The notes beneath the pieces are model-generated. The model was not told the DNA's origin. It worked only from the letters and a program-made list of their open reading frames with translations, and did not search any database. Position numbers and translations under genes: made by a program. From Siphonodentalium dalli (lineage: Eukaryota; Mollusca; Scaphopoda; Gadilida; Siphonodentaliidae), in NCBI GenBank assembly GCA_032622095.1, contig CP136068.1:124567989-124631988 (forward strand): a stretch of 64,000 bases of DNA. The letters are read 5' to 3'. Position 1 is the stretch's first letter. Every line of letters starts with the position of its first letter. Below are positions 1 through 11,139 of this stretch, in pieces.

Positions 1-249
1 CTTAATTTATCAATTCAATTTTCCAGCTTAATCAGCGAAAATATTAGTGTATGGCTATGATGAAGTGATAAATTACTCAATTACTAAATCATGTTTTCTA
101 TAATTGCCGGCGACACAAACAAATTGTTATTGTTGCTGAACTTTCAATTTCATTGAATCGTTTCGATGTGAAATCTTGCACCGCCGATTCGATTCGAGGT
201 TCGATTCAACAAAAAAATCATAATTCGAAGGAGCCAACCAAGCACTCAC

Positions 250-387
250 CTGTAGACGATGGTGGCCCACAACCCTCCTCATCTGATTTGTCGGGACAGT
301 TGGCTATACCATCGCAGACCATGTGTTTCGGTATACATTCTGATGCGGAATAGCAGCGAATTTCATCTGCCTTACACCGCGACACGG
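250..387 (-). CDS. SORL1: SORL1 exon: LDL-A repeat 8
   Basis: This 138-nt exon, the most 3' seen, encodes V-S-R-C-K-A-D-E-I-R-C, then ASECIPKHMVCDGIANCPDK, SDEEGC and G-P-P-S-S-T-G. Six cysteines are present. N stands where the calcium-binding Asp before the fourth Cys is usual (A-N-C against x-D-C). The donor is GTGAGT and the acceptor is ttttag before 387. Phase 1-1 exit means the gene continues to the left of the window. Confidence 0.94.
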
Positions 388-448
388 CTAAAATAAGAGG
401 CAGTTTAGATATTAAGATTGTGCAGCGATATAGTTTTGAAGTGATTAA

Positions 449-768
449 CCTCTTCACTGTTAATAACGTTATGATGTCGTGTGTTGGGCCGTTGGATGTT
501 ATGGCCATTTTCCAGTAGAAAAATAGAAAGGGAATATCATGAAAACCATAAACTTGACTCAGTTGAATAGCTATTATCATTCACAATCGGGAACATCATA
601 CACTTTTTGAAACTTTGAGATACAGTTGTTCGGATGTACCAATCTCTGAGTTCCAGTATGAACCATGGCCGAGTGCTAGTGTGCTAAAGTAGGTCTGCCA
701 TACTCAGTACGGACGTATAGCACATATCCTGACAATTTATGTCCGTACTCAGTACTGCAGCCAAGTGG
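449..768. mobile_element. TTAA-5 element (CCTCTTCACTG ends)
   Basis: TTAA copies at 445-448 and 769-772 bound 320 bp with imperfect ends CCTCTTCACTG and CAGCCAAGTGG. A second copy lies at 10746-11069. Inside are repeats of the type TACTCAGTAYGGAC. No ORF suggests a transposase. Confidence 0.6.
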
Positions 769-1028
769 TTAATTGTTTCACCACTACTACGTCATTTCAG
801 CGATCTGATAGTTATAATAATTTTTTTTTAACAAAAAACTAAATCTCTAACAAATGAAGCTACATCTGCTAATGAATTTATGGAAAAACTAAAGGACTTG
901 ACTAGTGCAATAATATCTGTTTATTTCTAGAAAAGATACAGTCAGAATGATTTTGCACACTATTTGTTCACAAACCAGTGCATACACACAAAGAAAAATA
1001 ATTTATTGAAAATAATAAATCGATAAGG

Positions 1029-1473
1029 CCCAAGCCTGAGTTTAGTGTGCCTGTTATTTGCAGAATGAGGTCCCCAGAGGGTGAATTTAGCGAAGCTATC
1101 TTGCACAGTGGGCTAGCATAACCAAATTCACCCTCTGGGTACCTCATTCTGCATGGCCTCATCTCCTATGTGAGACATAGACTCAGACTGAAGTTCCCAA
1201 ATGGTGAATATTGTGATGTACACCCATTGGGAACCTCGTTTATGCAATGTGTTGTCTGCCAATTTGGGGATATAGAGAAACTAAACTAAAAAAGGATCTA
1301 ATGTGAAGAAATTTCATAATAAAGAAACTTTCCAGAGAAGATGAAGCCTAAGCAGAATGAGGTCCTCAGAGGGTGAATTTAGTGATGCTAGCCTGCTATG
1401 TGGGACAGCGTCACTAAATTCACCCTCTGGGAACCTCATTCTGCAAATGACAGGCACCTTATTCTCAGGCCTA
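1029..1473. mobile_element. GCAGAATGAGG inverted-repeat element, double hairpin
   Basis: Two hairpins with arms GCAGAATGAGGTCCYCAGAG lie at 1062-1155 and 1355-1443. They are separated by a unique body and enclosed by longer inverted ends (AGGCCTGAGAATAAGGTGCC type). The same family recurs at 10146, 35062, 47637, 49562, 50813 and 54782. Copies at 47637 and 50813 show exact 8-bp target duplications, so the family is hAT-like. The short ORFs in it are by-products of the palindrome. Confidence 0.8.
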
Positions 1474-1532
1474 ATACGGTCATGCAAAGTGTTTTTCCCA
1501 TTTCTCTGGCCAAAAAAATTGGAAAAGTATGC

Positions 1533-1860
1533 ATGTATTTATATTTTATTGCATGATTCTACCTTATTCCATTCAATAAATCCATTCTATAAATTGTGAT
1601 ATTAAATGTTCGTTTAATAACAGGAAATAGTACCAGATGACCTTTGAGTTCCGGTTTGTCATCTGTTTACATTCAATATGCTACGTCTCAAAATACTATG
1701 GCTTAGAATATTTTTTCAACAAACTCTAATGAATGAAGAGTTTGAAAAGTTATTTCATTAAATATATGCCATTAAATACGTCGAGTAAATTAGGTCTGGA
1801 TTCCCTTTGTAAATTCGGCTATAAATGGGGGACTCATTGTAGATCGTCTATTTATACGAA
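1533..1860. repeat. Dispersed repeat, copy of 11634-11880
   Basis: The stretch with TTCGTTTAATAACAGGAAAT and CTATAAATTGTGATATTAAA recurs at 11634-11880 with about 85-90% identity by eye. No coding capacity is recognisable. Confidence 0.7.
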
Positions 1861-1945
1861 GCATTCCACCTCCACATCGGCTGGCTCCGGGTCTAATAAA
1901 CCAACGAAGCATTCCACCTCCACATCAGCTGATACCGGGTCTAAG
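1855..1945. repeat. Short tandem duplication (GCATTCCACCTCCACATC)
   Basis: The segment GAAGCATTCCACCTCCACAT, GGCTG, then CCGGGTCTAA occurs twice head to tail with a few substitutions. Confidence 0.75.
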
Positions 1946-2215
1946 TTCAGTTGCCCGTGGCTATTATTTCCTAAAGAGATGTCCGAAAAAAGTTAGCTGA
2001 TAGTTACATGTTCGTCAAAAATAACCCAATGAAGTATGACAGACGCATTTTCTACTGAGATTCTACTTGCAATCCATCATGAAATAGTTATATAATTCTC
2101 AAAGATCATGCCATCAAATATCGAATTGTAATTCCTTTGTTAACAAGAATACAGATGAAAAGCAATTGAATGCCCAGCTGAATTACAATATCTAAAATCT
2201 GTTACTCTGTCACTC

Positions 2216-2400
2216 GACAATATACCACTACCAACCATCTACCATTCTGTCAGACAAAGGATTCATTAGTGTTAATCCTCATCACTGATTTATTGTATTT
2301 TGTGGCCCATTGTTTGACAGTACACTGCTATGAGGCTTTTTGTTCCCCATTAAGCTGTATCACCTAATCAATTAGCAGATGATCATACTACAACTTTGAT
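2216..2400. repeat. Dispersed repeat holding an intact (empty) TTAA site
   Basis: The sequence around CATTAGTGTTAATCC recurs at 2866-2942 and again from 5069, there split by a 2.1-kb insertion exactly at the TTAA. The uninterrupted copy here documents the pre-insertion state. Confidence 0.85.
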
Positions 2401-2528
2401 TCTCTAGATTTCCAATTTTGGGGGTAAAAAAAACTTTGGCCAAATGAAATTTTATTTTGGACATTTAGCCAACGACAGTGTGAACCCTGCTACAGTATAA
2501 ACATGTTTGGCCAGAGATTAATGCCTAC

Positions 2529-2669
2529 CTGAGCAGTTATATTCATCATCGCCATGGCGACAGTCTGCAAATCCATCACATTTCCATGCATCCCATATAC
2601 ATTCCTGTGACTCATAGACTGAATGTTTCTGACATTTGTAGCGGTACTTGCCACAATTCTGGTAAGGAG
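2529..2669 (-). CDS. SORL1: SORL1 exon: LDL-A repeat 7
   Basis: This 141-nt exon encodes P-Y-Q-N-C-G-K-Y-R-Y-K-C, then SQECIWDAWKCDGFADCRHG and DDEYNCSG. It is a class A repeat with all six cysteines. R-H-G-D-D-E replaces the usual x-D-G-S-D-E; the carboxylate ligands expected for calcium appear kept, but the first Asp and the Ser are changed. The frame requires an acceptor at tgaag before 2669; a nearer ccag would break the frame. The donor is GTAGGC. Phase is 1-1. Confidence 0.9.
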
Positions 2670-3301
2670 CTTCATGGAAAAAATAAATATAGAATATGCA
2701 ACTGGCGTCGTGAGGGAGATTTGAGCAGGCTCTGCCAAATTTGGCCCAATTTAATCCTCATTTTCTGGCCTCACAATTTATGAATATTTTTGTTTTATTT
2801 AACATATTTCTACATAATTATGTCCAAACCTTCACATACCCTGATAGACTTCTTTATTCCCACCACTGTTCCTTGACAATATACCACTATCCATCACCTA
2901 CCATTCAATCTTATGACAAGACAAAGGATTCATTAGTGTTAACTCTTTCACCACTGAATTTACGTAAGTAAATTGGTCAGAACACTGGGTTTTCAGCAGT
3001 ATATATGGAAATGCTGCATCTCATATGTAGGGCATTCATAATAGTATTTATATGTATGGTAGGTATGGAAACCAATATATTGTCATGACCAATGATGATT
3101 ACCCATAAATTTGCATCAACTGCTGATGGATGACATCACATAATTGTGGTGACGTCACCATGGTAATGGAAGTCAGGTGTGAAAAGGTGTGTAAAATATG
3201 TTTGAACTCAATAAACACTGTTCCAGTTAATTTGATATGCAGTAATTCACCACAAAAGTATGGGCCAAACTCACTTTCAAATAGTTAGCTATCATTAATA
3301 T

Positions 3302-3762
3302 ATGTGACCCGCCATATCAAATCCAGTCGTAAGTCGGGATTTTTTTTACCCTGTGCCAATGCATTCTCTTATATATGCGAGTCGACCATAGATCGCCTCG
3401 CATATATAAGAGAATGCATTGGCTTAACAATTTTTTATCATGTTTTTTAATTAATGTTTCTTACAATTTTTAGGACATAAAATAAAAAAACATCCATTAC
3501 CCTGCAGGGAGCCCCACACATATATAGAAGCACATAGAAGAGTGTCGTCTGCTCATGTTTGTCTGGGGCTCTGTATGGGTGAAATTATAAAATTGTTAAA
3601 GAATACAAGAACAAATTATTAAAATTGTAAAAAATTGTTAGGCCAATGCATTCTCTTATATATGCGAGGCGACCTATGGTCGACTCGCATATATAAGAGA
3701 ATGCATTGGCACAGGGTAAAAAAATCCCGACTTCCGACTGGATTTGATATGGCGGGTCACAT
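3302..3762. mobile_element. Inverted-repeat element with GTGACCCGCCATATC ends and two shared hairpins
   Basis: The outer arms run from GTGACCCGCCATATCAAATC to the reverse complement at 3762, with a possible ATAT duplication. Inside each arm sits one copy of the shared CCAATGCATTCTCTTATA hairpin (3356-3424 and 3643-3711). The outer ends differ from those of all TTAA families here. Confidence 0.8.
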
Positions 3763-4442
3763 ATGCATAACATATACAATAACGAGAACAGACCAGGACT
3801 ACCCTAATATTCACAAAAAGATGTTATTTGATTGAAATAGACACATTTCCTCACATTTAGGTCCACATGTATTTACTTGTGATTATTCTGGTGAATTATG
3901 AGTAACTTTCCAACTACAACAAGTACCAATGCCCTCATCGCTTTCCCAGAATGTGTATGCATGCCAATGTCATGCTTGTAACATGCATCTGTGGCTACTA
4001 TTATTGAATTGGCATCACTGCCGTGCGGTGATTTTCATAACATTGCATTGAAAATAGGAGACAATAGATGGATACCACAAATAAAACATCGTTAGAAAGG
4101 TCAACATATTTTCTTTATTTCGTAAACGTATAATACTATCGGTATGTGTTTGTGATAAACAATATTAAACAAAACTGGTAAGTGACTGAAAACACCACAC
4201 CTGTCTGCAGTGTTTTGTCATGTTTAGTAAAACCCAAAAACTAGTAATTGTGATGTCATACAGGTGCTATCTATTTTTAGACCTGGAATATCTCTTTATG
4301 GTCGTACATGTTAGGTCTGCGACTCAGAGTACGCACCAATCATACAGTAATGATACAGAATATCACCCAAAGGATATCCAAGACGCTAAACAATAAAATA
4401 ATATGTATATCCCTGTAAATATTGTATTATTCCCTGTCATTG

Positions 4443-4970
4443 CAGGGGGTCGGAAAAAAATTTCAGGCACATATGGTATTTTTTCCCTTTCGATCATTTT
4501 TTTGTACCCACCCACCCCCACAGCCAATTTTTTTTCTGTTTTCGGCAGTTTTTTCCGACCATTTTTTGACACCCACCCCCCTTTTAACACTAAAACAGAG
4601 ATTTGTGGGGGGAAATTCACTGTAAACAGCTGTATATGAATTTCTGTGCATACTATTTATCATGGATGTTAACATGGACATGTAAATAGGAATGAGTCAT
4701 TTTGAGGTCAATCGGCCAAAAAAACATGGCTTCCAGCGGCCATCTTGGATTTCAAAATTTGCAACAAAATACAACACGATAACTGCCTGCAGTCAGTTTA
4801 CCAGTTAGAATTACATTATTTCTCTCATTCAAAGTGGTATTGAAGCCCAACTCATTGCCAAAACACTAAAAAAACAAGCAGGAATTTTTTTTTTTAGTTG
4901 CGGAAAAAATTGCTTGTTGGTGGCTTTGACCACCCACCCACCCCGGCATATTTTTTTTTCACCACCCCTG
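4443..4970. mobile_element. hAT-like element, 528 bp
   Basis: Ends are CAGGGGGTCGGAAAAAA and TTTTTTTCACCACCCCTG, flanked by GTCATTG on both sides (7-bp match, an imperfect 8-bp duplication). The interior is rich in CCCACCCCC and poly-T. ORFs inside it overlap on both strands and are not credible genes. Confidence 0.55.
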
Positions 4971-5171
4971 GTCATTGCGGAAAATAAAGCTCTGCCCTCT
5001 AAAGCGGACTGCGGTGGTGAACGTAAATTATGCCGAACCCTCTAAAGCTGGCTGCGGTGTTGAAAGAGTTAAAATCTCATTACTGTTTCATTGCTTTTGT
5101 TGGCCCATTGTTTGATAATGTACTGCCATGAGTGCCATTTGTTACCCATTAAGCTGTATCACATAATCAAT

Positions 5172-5690
5172 AAACTCAACCAAAAAGATTTTTAACTTTA
5201 AAGAAAAATTCGGACTAATAATATCGATATGGTGTCACAAGAAGCTTGTACAGAAAAAATTATTCAAATCGGTACATATTTGCTAAAGTTATTAAGTCAG
5301 ACAGAATTTTCTAAGTCAAAATAAGTCGAAAATGAGGTGTAATATTACGAAAAACAGTCTGAGCCAATCCCTAGCCGCATCATGTAGAGAGGGTATTGTG
5401 AGAAGCATGTATACCAAAAATTATTGAAATCGGTTCATATTTGTTAAAGTTATTAAGTCTGACAGAATTTTCTAAGTCAAAATTAGCAATTAGCATCATG
5501 CGGAGAAACTGTCCTAAGGAGATTGCATACAAAAAATTATTGAAATCGGTTCATAGTTGTTCGAGTTATGAGGTCCGACGGACGGATGGACAAACGGACG
5601 GAGAAATCGTGACGGATGGACGGACGGACGGACGGACAGATGCAGTCAATCCAGTATACCCCCCCCATTTTCTTCGAAAGTGGGGGTATA
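5172..5690. mobile_element. Dispersed repeat with GGAC tail and GGGGGTATA end
   Basis: It interrupts the repeat whose intact copy is at 2216-2400 (the sequence continues as ATTAGCAGATGATC after it). It contains three degenerate units with TTATTGAAATCGGTTCATA, a GACGGACGG microsatellite near 5570-5640, and ends CCCCCATTTTC / GAAAGTGGGGGTATA, which can pair. Confidence 0.6.
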
Positions 5691-5699
5691 ATTAGCAGA

Positions 5700-7106
5700 T
5701 GATCATATTATAAATATGAGGTGAACCCTGTACATGAATGATGTTACGTCACATCACATTTCCACATAATCCTCTGCTGGTCACTCACACAGGTAGGGAC
5801 TGGGCCTAAAGGTGTTAAATTATGTTAGTCTTAAAGGGAACAAAGGCACTCGCAGTTGATAAATGTGCAAAAAATATAAAAACATCAGCACAAAGAGGAA
5901 CTTGGTGAAATAGATAAACTTTGTTCTTATATTCATTATTCATAGTTCTCCATTAAGGAAATTTGAAACAATGCGTTGTCAACAAACATCGCTAATCGTG
6001 AGGCAAGTTAAAATATTTTAGTCTAAATATGATATTCAGAATATTTTTCAATGCTATGTTTACCATCAAGTTTTGATTAAACTTGGGTATTATATTGGAC
6101 CAATTGGTCTTTTATCGGTCATTCCACTGTTTACATAACAATGCTTTTAACATGCAAAAAAAATTTATTGCAGAGATATTAATAATGAAAATAAGAACAA
6201 AGTCGATCTATTTTTTCATGTACTTGTTGATGGTTATAATATTAACAGTATTTAATAACGTTAAATTATTTTAGTCTCAATATAACTTTCAGAAACTGTT
6301 TCACTGTTTCAATGCATTAACCTTTTCCAATGCTTACCATCATGTTTTAATTAAACTTTAGTATCTTATTGGATTAATTGGAATTTTGTTAGCTGATTAA
6401 TTGATTGGGGTTTAACGTCATTTTAGCAACAAAGCCATATCATGATGAGAAGAAACATATCATCAAAATCGAGTGAAGCAACTGTGATTAGAAATGACAG
6501 TGAGTTATACTAAAACAAAACATATACAATAAAAACACATTTGTCAGCAACTCCACTTTCACAATAATGTTTACTTACATAACAACGGTTTTAACATGCA
6601 AAATCTCATTATTTGGAGAGTTATTAATGTGATGTGAAACACTCCGGTAGGGTGATCAAATAGAAATGGAGAATAATCTTATTCAAAGTAGTTGTTTTAC
6701 TAATATCATATGTGAATTGACAATGCACACCATCATGTCTTATATATTAGTGATCCGACGATGACGAAATCGTTTTCGTAAGTTTATCGCCGATACATGC
6801 GTCCGGAATCCGAGTAGTAAATATTTACAACTGAGCATAGTTCAGACAATGTTCTCTATGGAGTGGTACGGTCGATTTCCTTGAGATTTTCGCAATGTTA
6901 GTAGAATGCTACATTCATCAAGTTGGCATAGCACCTGAATACTAACTTATCAGTTTTACGAACCCGGACAAATACATAACATGTCTTTAATAATGAAAAT
7001 AAAAAATAAAAAGTCAATCGATTGTTTTTATGTACTTGTTGATGACAGTTGTTTAACAAACTTTTATGTTATTTTGCATGAACCAACTTTGAAGGCCGTG
7101 AATCCC
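5700..7106. repeat. Intron with old dispersed repeats
   Basis: The part 6640-6970 (CACTCCGGTAGGGTGATCAA to TTGGCATAGCACCTGA) recurs at 9319-9660. The parts 6060-6260 and 6330-6640 repeat each other weakly. No gene is seen. Confidence 0.55.
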
Positions 7107-7110
7107 TTTA

Positions 7111-7359
7111 ACCCTTTCAGTACCAGGGGCCGATCTCATCGGCCCTAATTTACGGTCTGTAAAATCGGCCCTAAAAAAATAAAAAAATAAAAAACATTTT
7201 TTTTTTGTTGAGATTTTTAAAAAATTATTAAAATTGTAAAAAATTGTAAAAAATAATAACAAATGATGAAAAATCCTATGGTCGACTCGCATATATAAGA
7301 GAATGCATTGGCACAGGGTATATGGGTTGATACAAAAATCGGACCTGGCACTCAAAGGG
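7111..7359. mobile_element. TTAA-2 element next to an exon
   Basis: TTAA at 7107-7110 and 7360-7363 bound 249 bp with ends CCCTTTCAGTACCAGG and CCTGGCACTCAAAGGG. One arm of the shared hairpin is inside (7271-7316). It ends 18 bp from the exon at 7378. Confidence 0.85.
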
Positions 7360-7377
7360 TTAATGTCGCAGTCATAC

Positions 7378-7419
7378 CTGCAGTAGTTGTAATCATTCTT
7401 CCTTTGGTTGTCCAAGCAC
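7378..7419 (-). CDS. SORL1: SORL1 candidate 42-nt linker exon
   Basis: This short exon was found between LDL-A exons by splice sites and frame. The acceptor ctacag precedes 7419, the donor is GTATGA, and 42 nt gives phase 1-1. The T left by the previous exon plus GT restores the final Cys of LDL-A repeat 6, followed by A-W-T-T-K-G-R-M-I-T-T-T-A. The Thr-rich product fits a linker. The previous exon ends one base into the expected Cys codon, so an exon starting GT or GC is needed; this supplies it. A TTAA element ends 14 bp from the donor. There is no domain to confirm it. Confidence 0.62.
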
Positions 7420-7794
7420 CTGTAGGTATGAAACAAATTACAAAGTGTTAATGCTTGATTCAAGAAATAAATATTGAAATTTCATATTTAGAATAAATAT
7501 GGAACTGATTATTAAATATTCTCGGAAATTGATGCTTATATTAATGCTAATTGGACTAAAATTTACCATAATAAATTCATATCATTATACAATATTATCT
7601 GCTCTGGTCATTGGGGAAGGGTTTATTTAAAGTGGAAACCCTAATTCCGCGCCTCAGATATCTTTGATCCTGAGGTGCAAGTTTACTACTGCAAAAGATA
7701 AGTGGGTTTTTCACTTTTTTTTAAATGCCCTCGGAAGTCACTAAAGAACATATAAAATTGACAAAACTGACATTCAAAAATGTATGGATAGTTA

Positions 7795-8325
7795 ATTGAC
7801 TGTGATTAAAATATATTTACATTCTAAGTGTTGTCATCACTAAATCCAGCATTCTGATTGGTCGGCACCCACGTGGCTAGTTGCAGTTATTTCTTGGTGA
7901 ATGCGCAACGGCTCATAACACCAAGCTCATAACACCATCGATACATCATTGGGTTTGGAAAGACGAACGCGTAATGTTTTGGGCGCATTTGGACTCGCGC
8001 AGGATTGACTTAATACATCATCGGGTTTCAATATGAAGAGAAATTGTTCCTATTAACTTTTGCCAAGGTGCTATTGGGTATTTTGGGCTGTTTTTGTCAC
8101 GATACACTTTTCGATTTAAATACATTTACAAAAGTGGCTTTTTCGCTAAATGTATATAAATATAAGGATTAACTGTCATGTGGACTATTTTTATGGAGAT
8201 GTAACCGTGAGGTAAGTGGTCATAACTTGTATGTAAAGCCCTTGTTTTACACAAGTTATGTCCACTTACCTCACGGTTACATCTCCATAAAAACAGTCCA
8301 CATGACAGTTAATCCTTATATGACT
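7795..8325. mobile_element. Dispersed element with 3'-terminal hairpin
   Basis: A near-identical copy lies at 37503-38020. The last 155 bp form a long hairpin (arms from AGGATTAACTGTCATGTGGA, loop near 8240). Start and end agree between the copies; no target duplication is clear. A Helitron-like or foldback element is possible. Confidence 0.65.
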
Positions 8326-9048
8326 GTCAAAAAAGCAATGTTCTGTAAAGTTTGAGGCTGGTATAAGTAATTTGTTTTTATAACCAGCTATTCGTTTCTC
8401 AAGAAAGAATCTGTCAATTTGCACGAACAGCAAAATGTAATGATAAATTTGATTTTTACAGTTAATCCTCTTTGTCCGGGCATGAAGGTCATGCGTGCAG
8501 TCATTGTAACAATACATATTAATGGCGACATTGTATTCACATATGTATAGATGGTGTCTTATGACCAAAGATTATAAGACAAAAAGTTAATCAGTCAAAG
8601 TTAATGGAGACAGATTAATTGGTGGCTCTTTGTCTCCAACAATGATACAGTCAAAATAATATGTGCGCTTTGATGACAGAGACTTGTAATTTGTAAAATT
8701 GCTACTTTGATATATAATAATAGTACTAACTTGTCAAAAGCGTTTGGTAAGAGAAATTTTGGTTCAGTGCCAAGCCTCCCCGTATATTCATAATTCAAGC
8801 CACATGGCGGTTTGCGGTCCAAAATACACCTAATAATATTTGGTTTTAAATTTTATCTGGTATCAAAATAGATCGATAAATACCTGGACTACCTTTCTAC
8901 GAACATTATATGTCCAAGAAGTATGCATTGAAGTCATAAAAAATAGAACTTCAAACACAAAAATTGGACCCCACGCTAATACTGCGCCATCTGTATTCAT
9001 TGAAATTCCAGAGCGGAAACAAAATAATGCGTGACTGTCAAAATAAGG
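8326..9048. other. Intron, no feature recognised
   Basis: I see only AT-rich sequence with short chance ORFs on the minus strand and no splice-flanked domain. Confidence 0.5.
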
Positions 9049-9050
9049 TA

Positions 9051-9263
9051 CAGTAATGCTCTAAGTAATCGACTTCTTAACCACAGCAGAATTATGGGTA
9101 ACTTTTCAGGATTTAGTCAGAAATATGGCTTGTTGCCATTCATCAGAAAGCTCTCGGGGAGAGCTTTCCGATGAATGGCAACAAGCCATATTTCCGACTA
9201 AATCCTGAAAAGTTACCCATAATTCTGCTGTGGTTAAGAAGTCGATTACTTAGAGCATTACTG
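9051..9263. mobile_element. Full-length palindromic Tc1/mariner-type MITE, 213 bp
   Basis: The whole element is an inverted repeat starting CAGTAATGCTCTAAGTAATC, centred near 9157 and flanked by TA on each side. Copies lie at 56936-57148 (also 213 bp), 52663-52752 (internal deletion) and 27679-27790 (one arm). Confidence 0.85.
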
Positions 9264-9318
9264 TATATTGTGTTATCTTAACATGAAACTATTTAAAAAC
9301 ACTGCTTTCCTCTTCATT

Positions 9319-9660
9319 AAACACTCCGGTTGGGTGATCAAATAGAAATGGAGAATACTCTTGCTCAAAGCAGTTATTTTTACGAATATTAATCCTAATT
9401 TAGAGTACAAACACCGTCATTATTATATATTAACTGAATGGGATGACTCTTTATGGCGAAATAATTTGCGTTAGTTTATCGCCAATTGTCGCGTCCCGAA
9501 TTGAGATGTAAATATTTACAATTAAGCGTAGTTTTGATGATGATATCTATGGAGTGGTATGGTCGATTTCTTGGAGATTTTCGGTAATGCCAGTAGAATG
9601 CTACATTCCCACAGTTGGCATAGCACCTGAGTACTAACTTATCAGTTTCTCGCACCCGAA
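9319..9660. repeat. Dispersed repeat, copy of 6640-6970
   Basis: It shares CACTCCGG-TGGGTGATCAA, GAGTGGTAYGGTCGATTTC and TTGGCATAGCACCTGA with 6640-6970, at about 85% identity by eye. Confidence 0.65.
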
Positions 9661-9956
9661 TTAGTCCTTAATGTTTTAACCATCAAACTTATGTAGTACC
9701 ATCAACGCTTCAGAGCGACTCAGCGACGACAGCTCTCGATTCTCTTCCCATGGATTACAGGTGTCATTTTTACGTGAACGCTGATTGAACAGGCACAAAC
9801 AAATCGATCTAAAATTTACTGAAAAATAATATTTTCAGTGCAATATCGAAGAATTTCTTTAGAAATATCCCGCATAGGTATGCTTTGAGATACCTGTTAC
9901 CAAATTGTGTTTTAAAAATTTTGGGTTTCGAAAGAGTCATGTCCATTTAAACTTAC

Positions 9957-10109
9957 ATATATCTTCATCAGAGCTATCTCTACAGTCAGGCACACCATCA
10001 CACACTTCCATCGACAGAATACACTCCCCTGATCTGCATGGATACTGATCTCGGTTGCATGGTCTTCTGGTTGTTGAGGGATTTGGCGTTGTAGTAACAG
10101 ATTTAGTAG
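9957..10109 (-). CDS. SORL1: SORL1 exon: Thr-rich linker and LDL-A repeat 6
   Basis: This 153-nt exon begins with a likely O-glycosylated linker (ATKSVTTTPNPSTTRRP). It continues as one class A repeat: C-N-R-D-Q-Y-P-C, RSGECILSMEVCDGVPDCRD, then SSDEDI with the last Cys split across the next splice. The donor is GTAAGT at 9951-9956 and the acceptor is tttcag before 10109. Human SORL1 also has a Pro/Thr/Ser-rich spacer between two LDL-A repeats, which supports the placement. Confidence 0.93.
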
Positions 10110-10145
10110 CTGAAAAATAAAGGAAGTACATATGTATTTCAGACC

Positions 10146-10420
10146 ACAACCTGGCCTGAGAATAAGGTGCCGGACATTTGCAGAAAGAGGTTCCCAGAGG
10201 GTGAATTTAGTAGTGATGCCATCCTGCACAGCAGGCTAGCATCACCAAATTCATCCTTTGGGGACCTCATTCTACATGGCCTCATCTGCTACGGGAGACC
10301 AAGACTCAGATTTAAGTTCCAAGATTGTGAATATTGTGATGTGCATCCATTAGGAGCCTCGATTATGCAATGTGTCGTCTGCCAATTTGGGGATATAGAG
10401 AAACTAAACTAGAAATAAAA
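10146..10420. mobile_element. GCAGAATGAGG family element, left part
   Basis: The end GGCCTGAGAATAAGGTGCC, one hairpin and the body up to GGGATATAGAGAAACTAAAC are present; the right hairpin is missing. Confidence 0.7.
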
Positions 10421-10429
10421 GAAATGTCC

Positions 10430-10500
10430 ACTTTGCCAATTTCAAAGCGGGTGTGTAAATGTCTGGTGGGGAAATGTCCAGTGGGGAAATGTCCGGTTAC
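10430..10500. repeat. Triplicated GGGGAAATGTCC motif
   Basis: GGGGAAATGTCC(A/G)GT occurs twice in tandem, with AAATGTCTGGT before it. Confidence 0.5.
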
Positions 10501-10745
10501 CCTAAAACTGGAGGACTTCATTTTTATTTTTTATTTTTTTGTGCACATCTTAAGCATGGATTATGCTAGCTTCCCTTGTCTCGTAATATTCAGAAAATGT
10601 AAAGGGAACTTTGTTATGCATATACCCTCAAAACGTCCAATGCGGACCATTTATTTCAATGCGGCAGTGTATAAAACTCAAATAATATTTTTTATTTGGA
10701 CTGATGTACAAGAATTTAAATTAAAAACACAGAAAATGTAATTAA

Positions 10746-11069
10746 CCTCTTCAATGCTTAATGACAGTGTGTGCTGGGCTATTGACGTTATGCCATTTTG
10801 CAGTAGAGAATTATAATGGGAAACTCTAAAACTAACTCAATTCAAAGGTATCATTCACAGTCCCAGTACATCATATACCTTTTCAAACATTGCAATACAC
10901 TTTCTGTACAAATAGCACTAATTGATGAGTTCCTGTTATCAACGATGGCCGATTGCTAATGCGCTGGAGTATTTCGTACTCAGAATGGACATTTAGCACA
11001 CAGCATGACTCTTTACCTCCATATATACTCAGTATGGACATTCCCGGGAGCAGCTGCCTAGAGGTTTCT
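10746..11069. mobile_element. TTAA-5 element, second copy
   Basis: TTAA at 10742-10745 precedes CCTCTTCAATG. The body follows the 449-768 copy, and the right end GCCTAGAGG has lost its TTAA. Confidence 0.55.
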
Positions 11070-11139
11070 GTATCTGTATCTGTAGATATTACATTGCAGG
11101 AACCAATTCTGGTTGTAGACACACTGGTTTAGGTGCTAC

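Larger units (their letters stand above)
2943..5068. mobile_element. 2.1-kb TTAA element (CTCTTTCACCAC ends), with nested insertions
   Basis: It is bounded by TTAA at 2939-2942 and 5069-5072, with ends CTCTTTCACCACTG and GGTGTTGAAAGAG. The flanks join up as in the empty paralogue at 2216-2400. It holds the elements at 3302-3762 and 4443-4970. No transposase ORF is seen. Confidence 0.8.

Noticed and set aside
1357-1599. ORFs starting in GCAGAATGAGG hairpins (also near 1162, 10167, 35084, 49970)
   Set aside because: They translate the palindromic element and stop in unrelated sequence.
2490-2738. 82-codon minus ORF over LDL-A repeat 7
   Set aside because: Wrong frame; the frame with six cysteines and consistent splice phases is the one annotated.
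3635-3835. ORFs reading LLYMRGDLWSTRIYKRMHWH and its complement at many places
   Set aside because: This is the shared hairpin translated; it recurs in every frame and strand wherever the hairpin lies.
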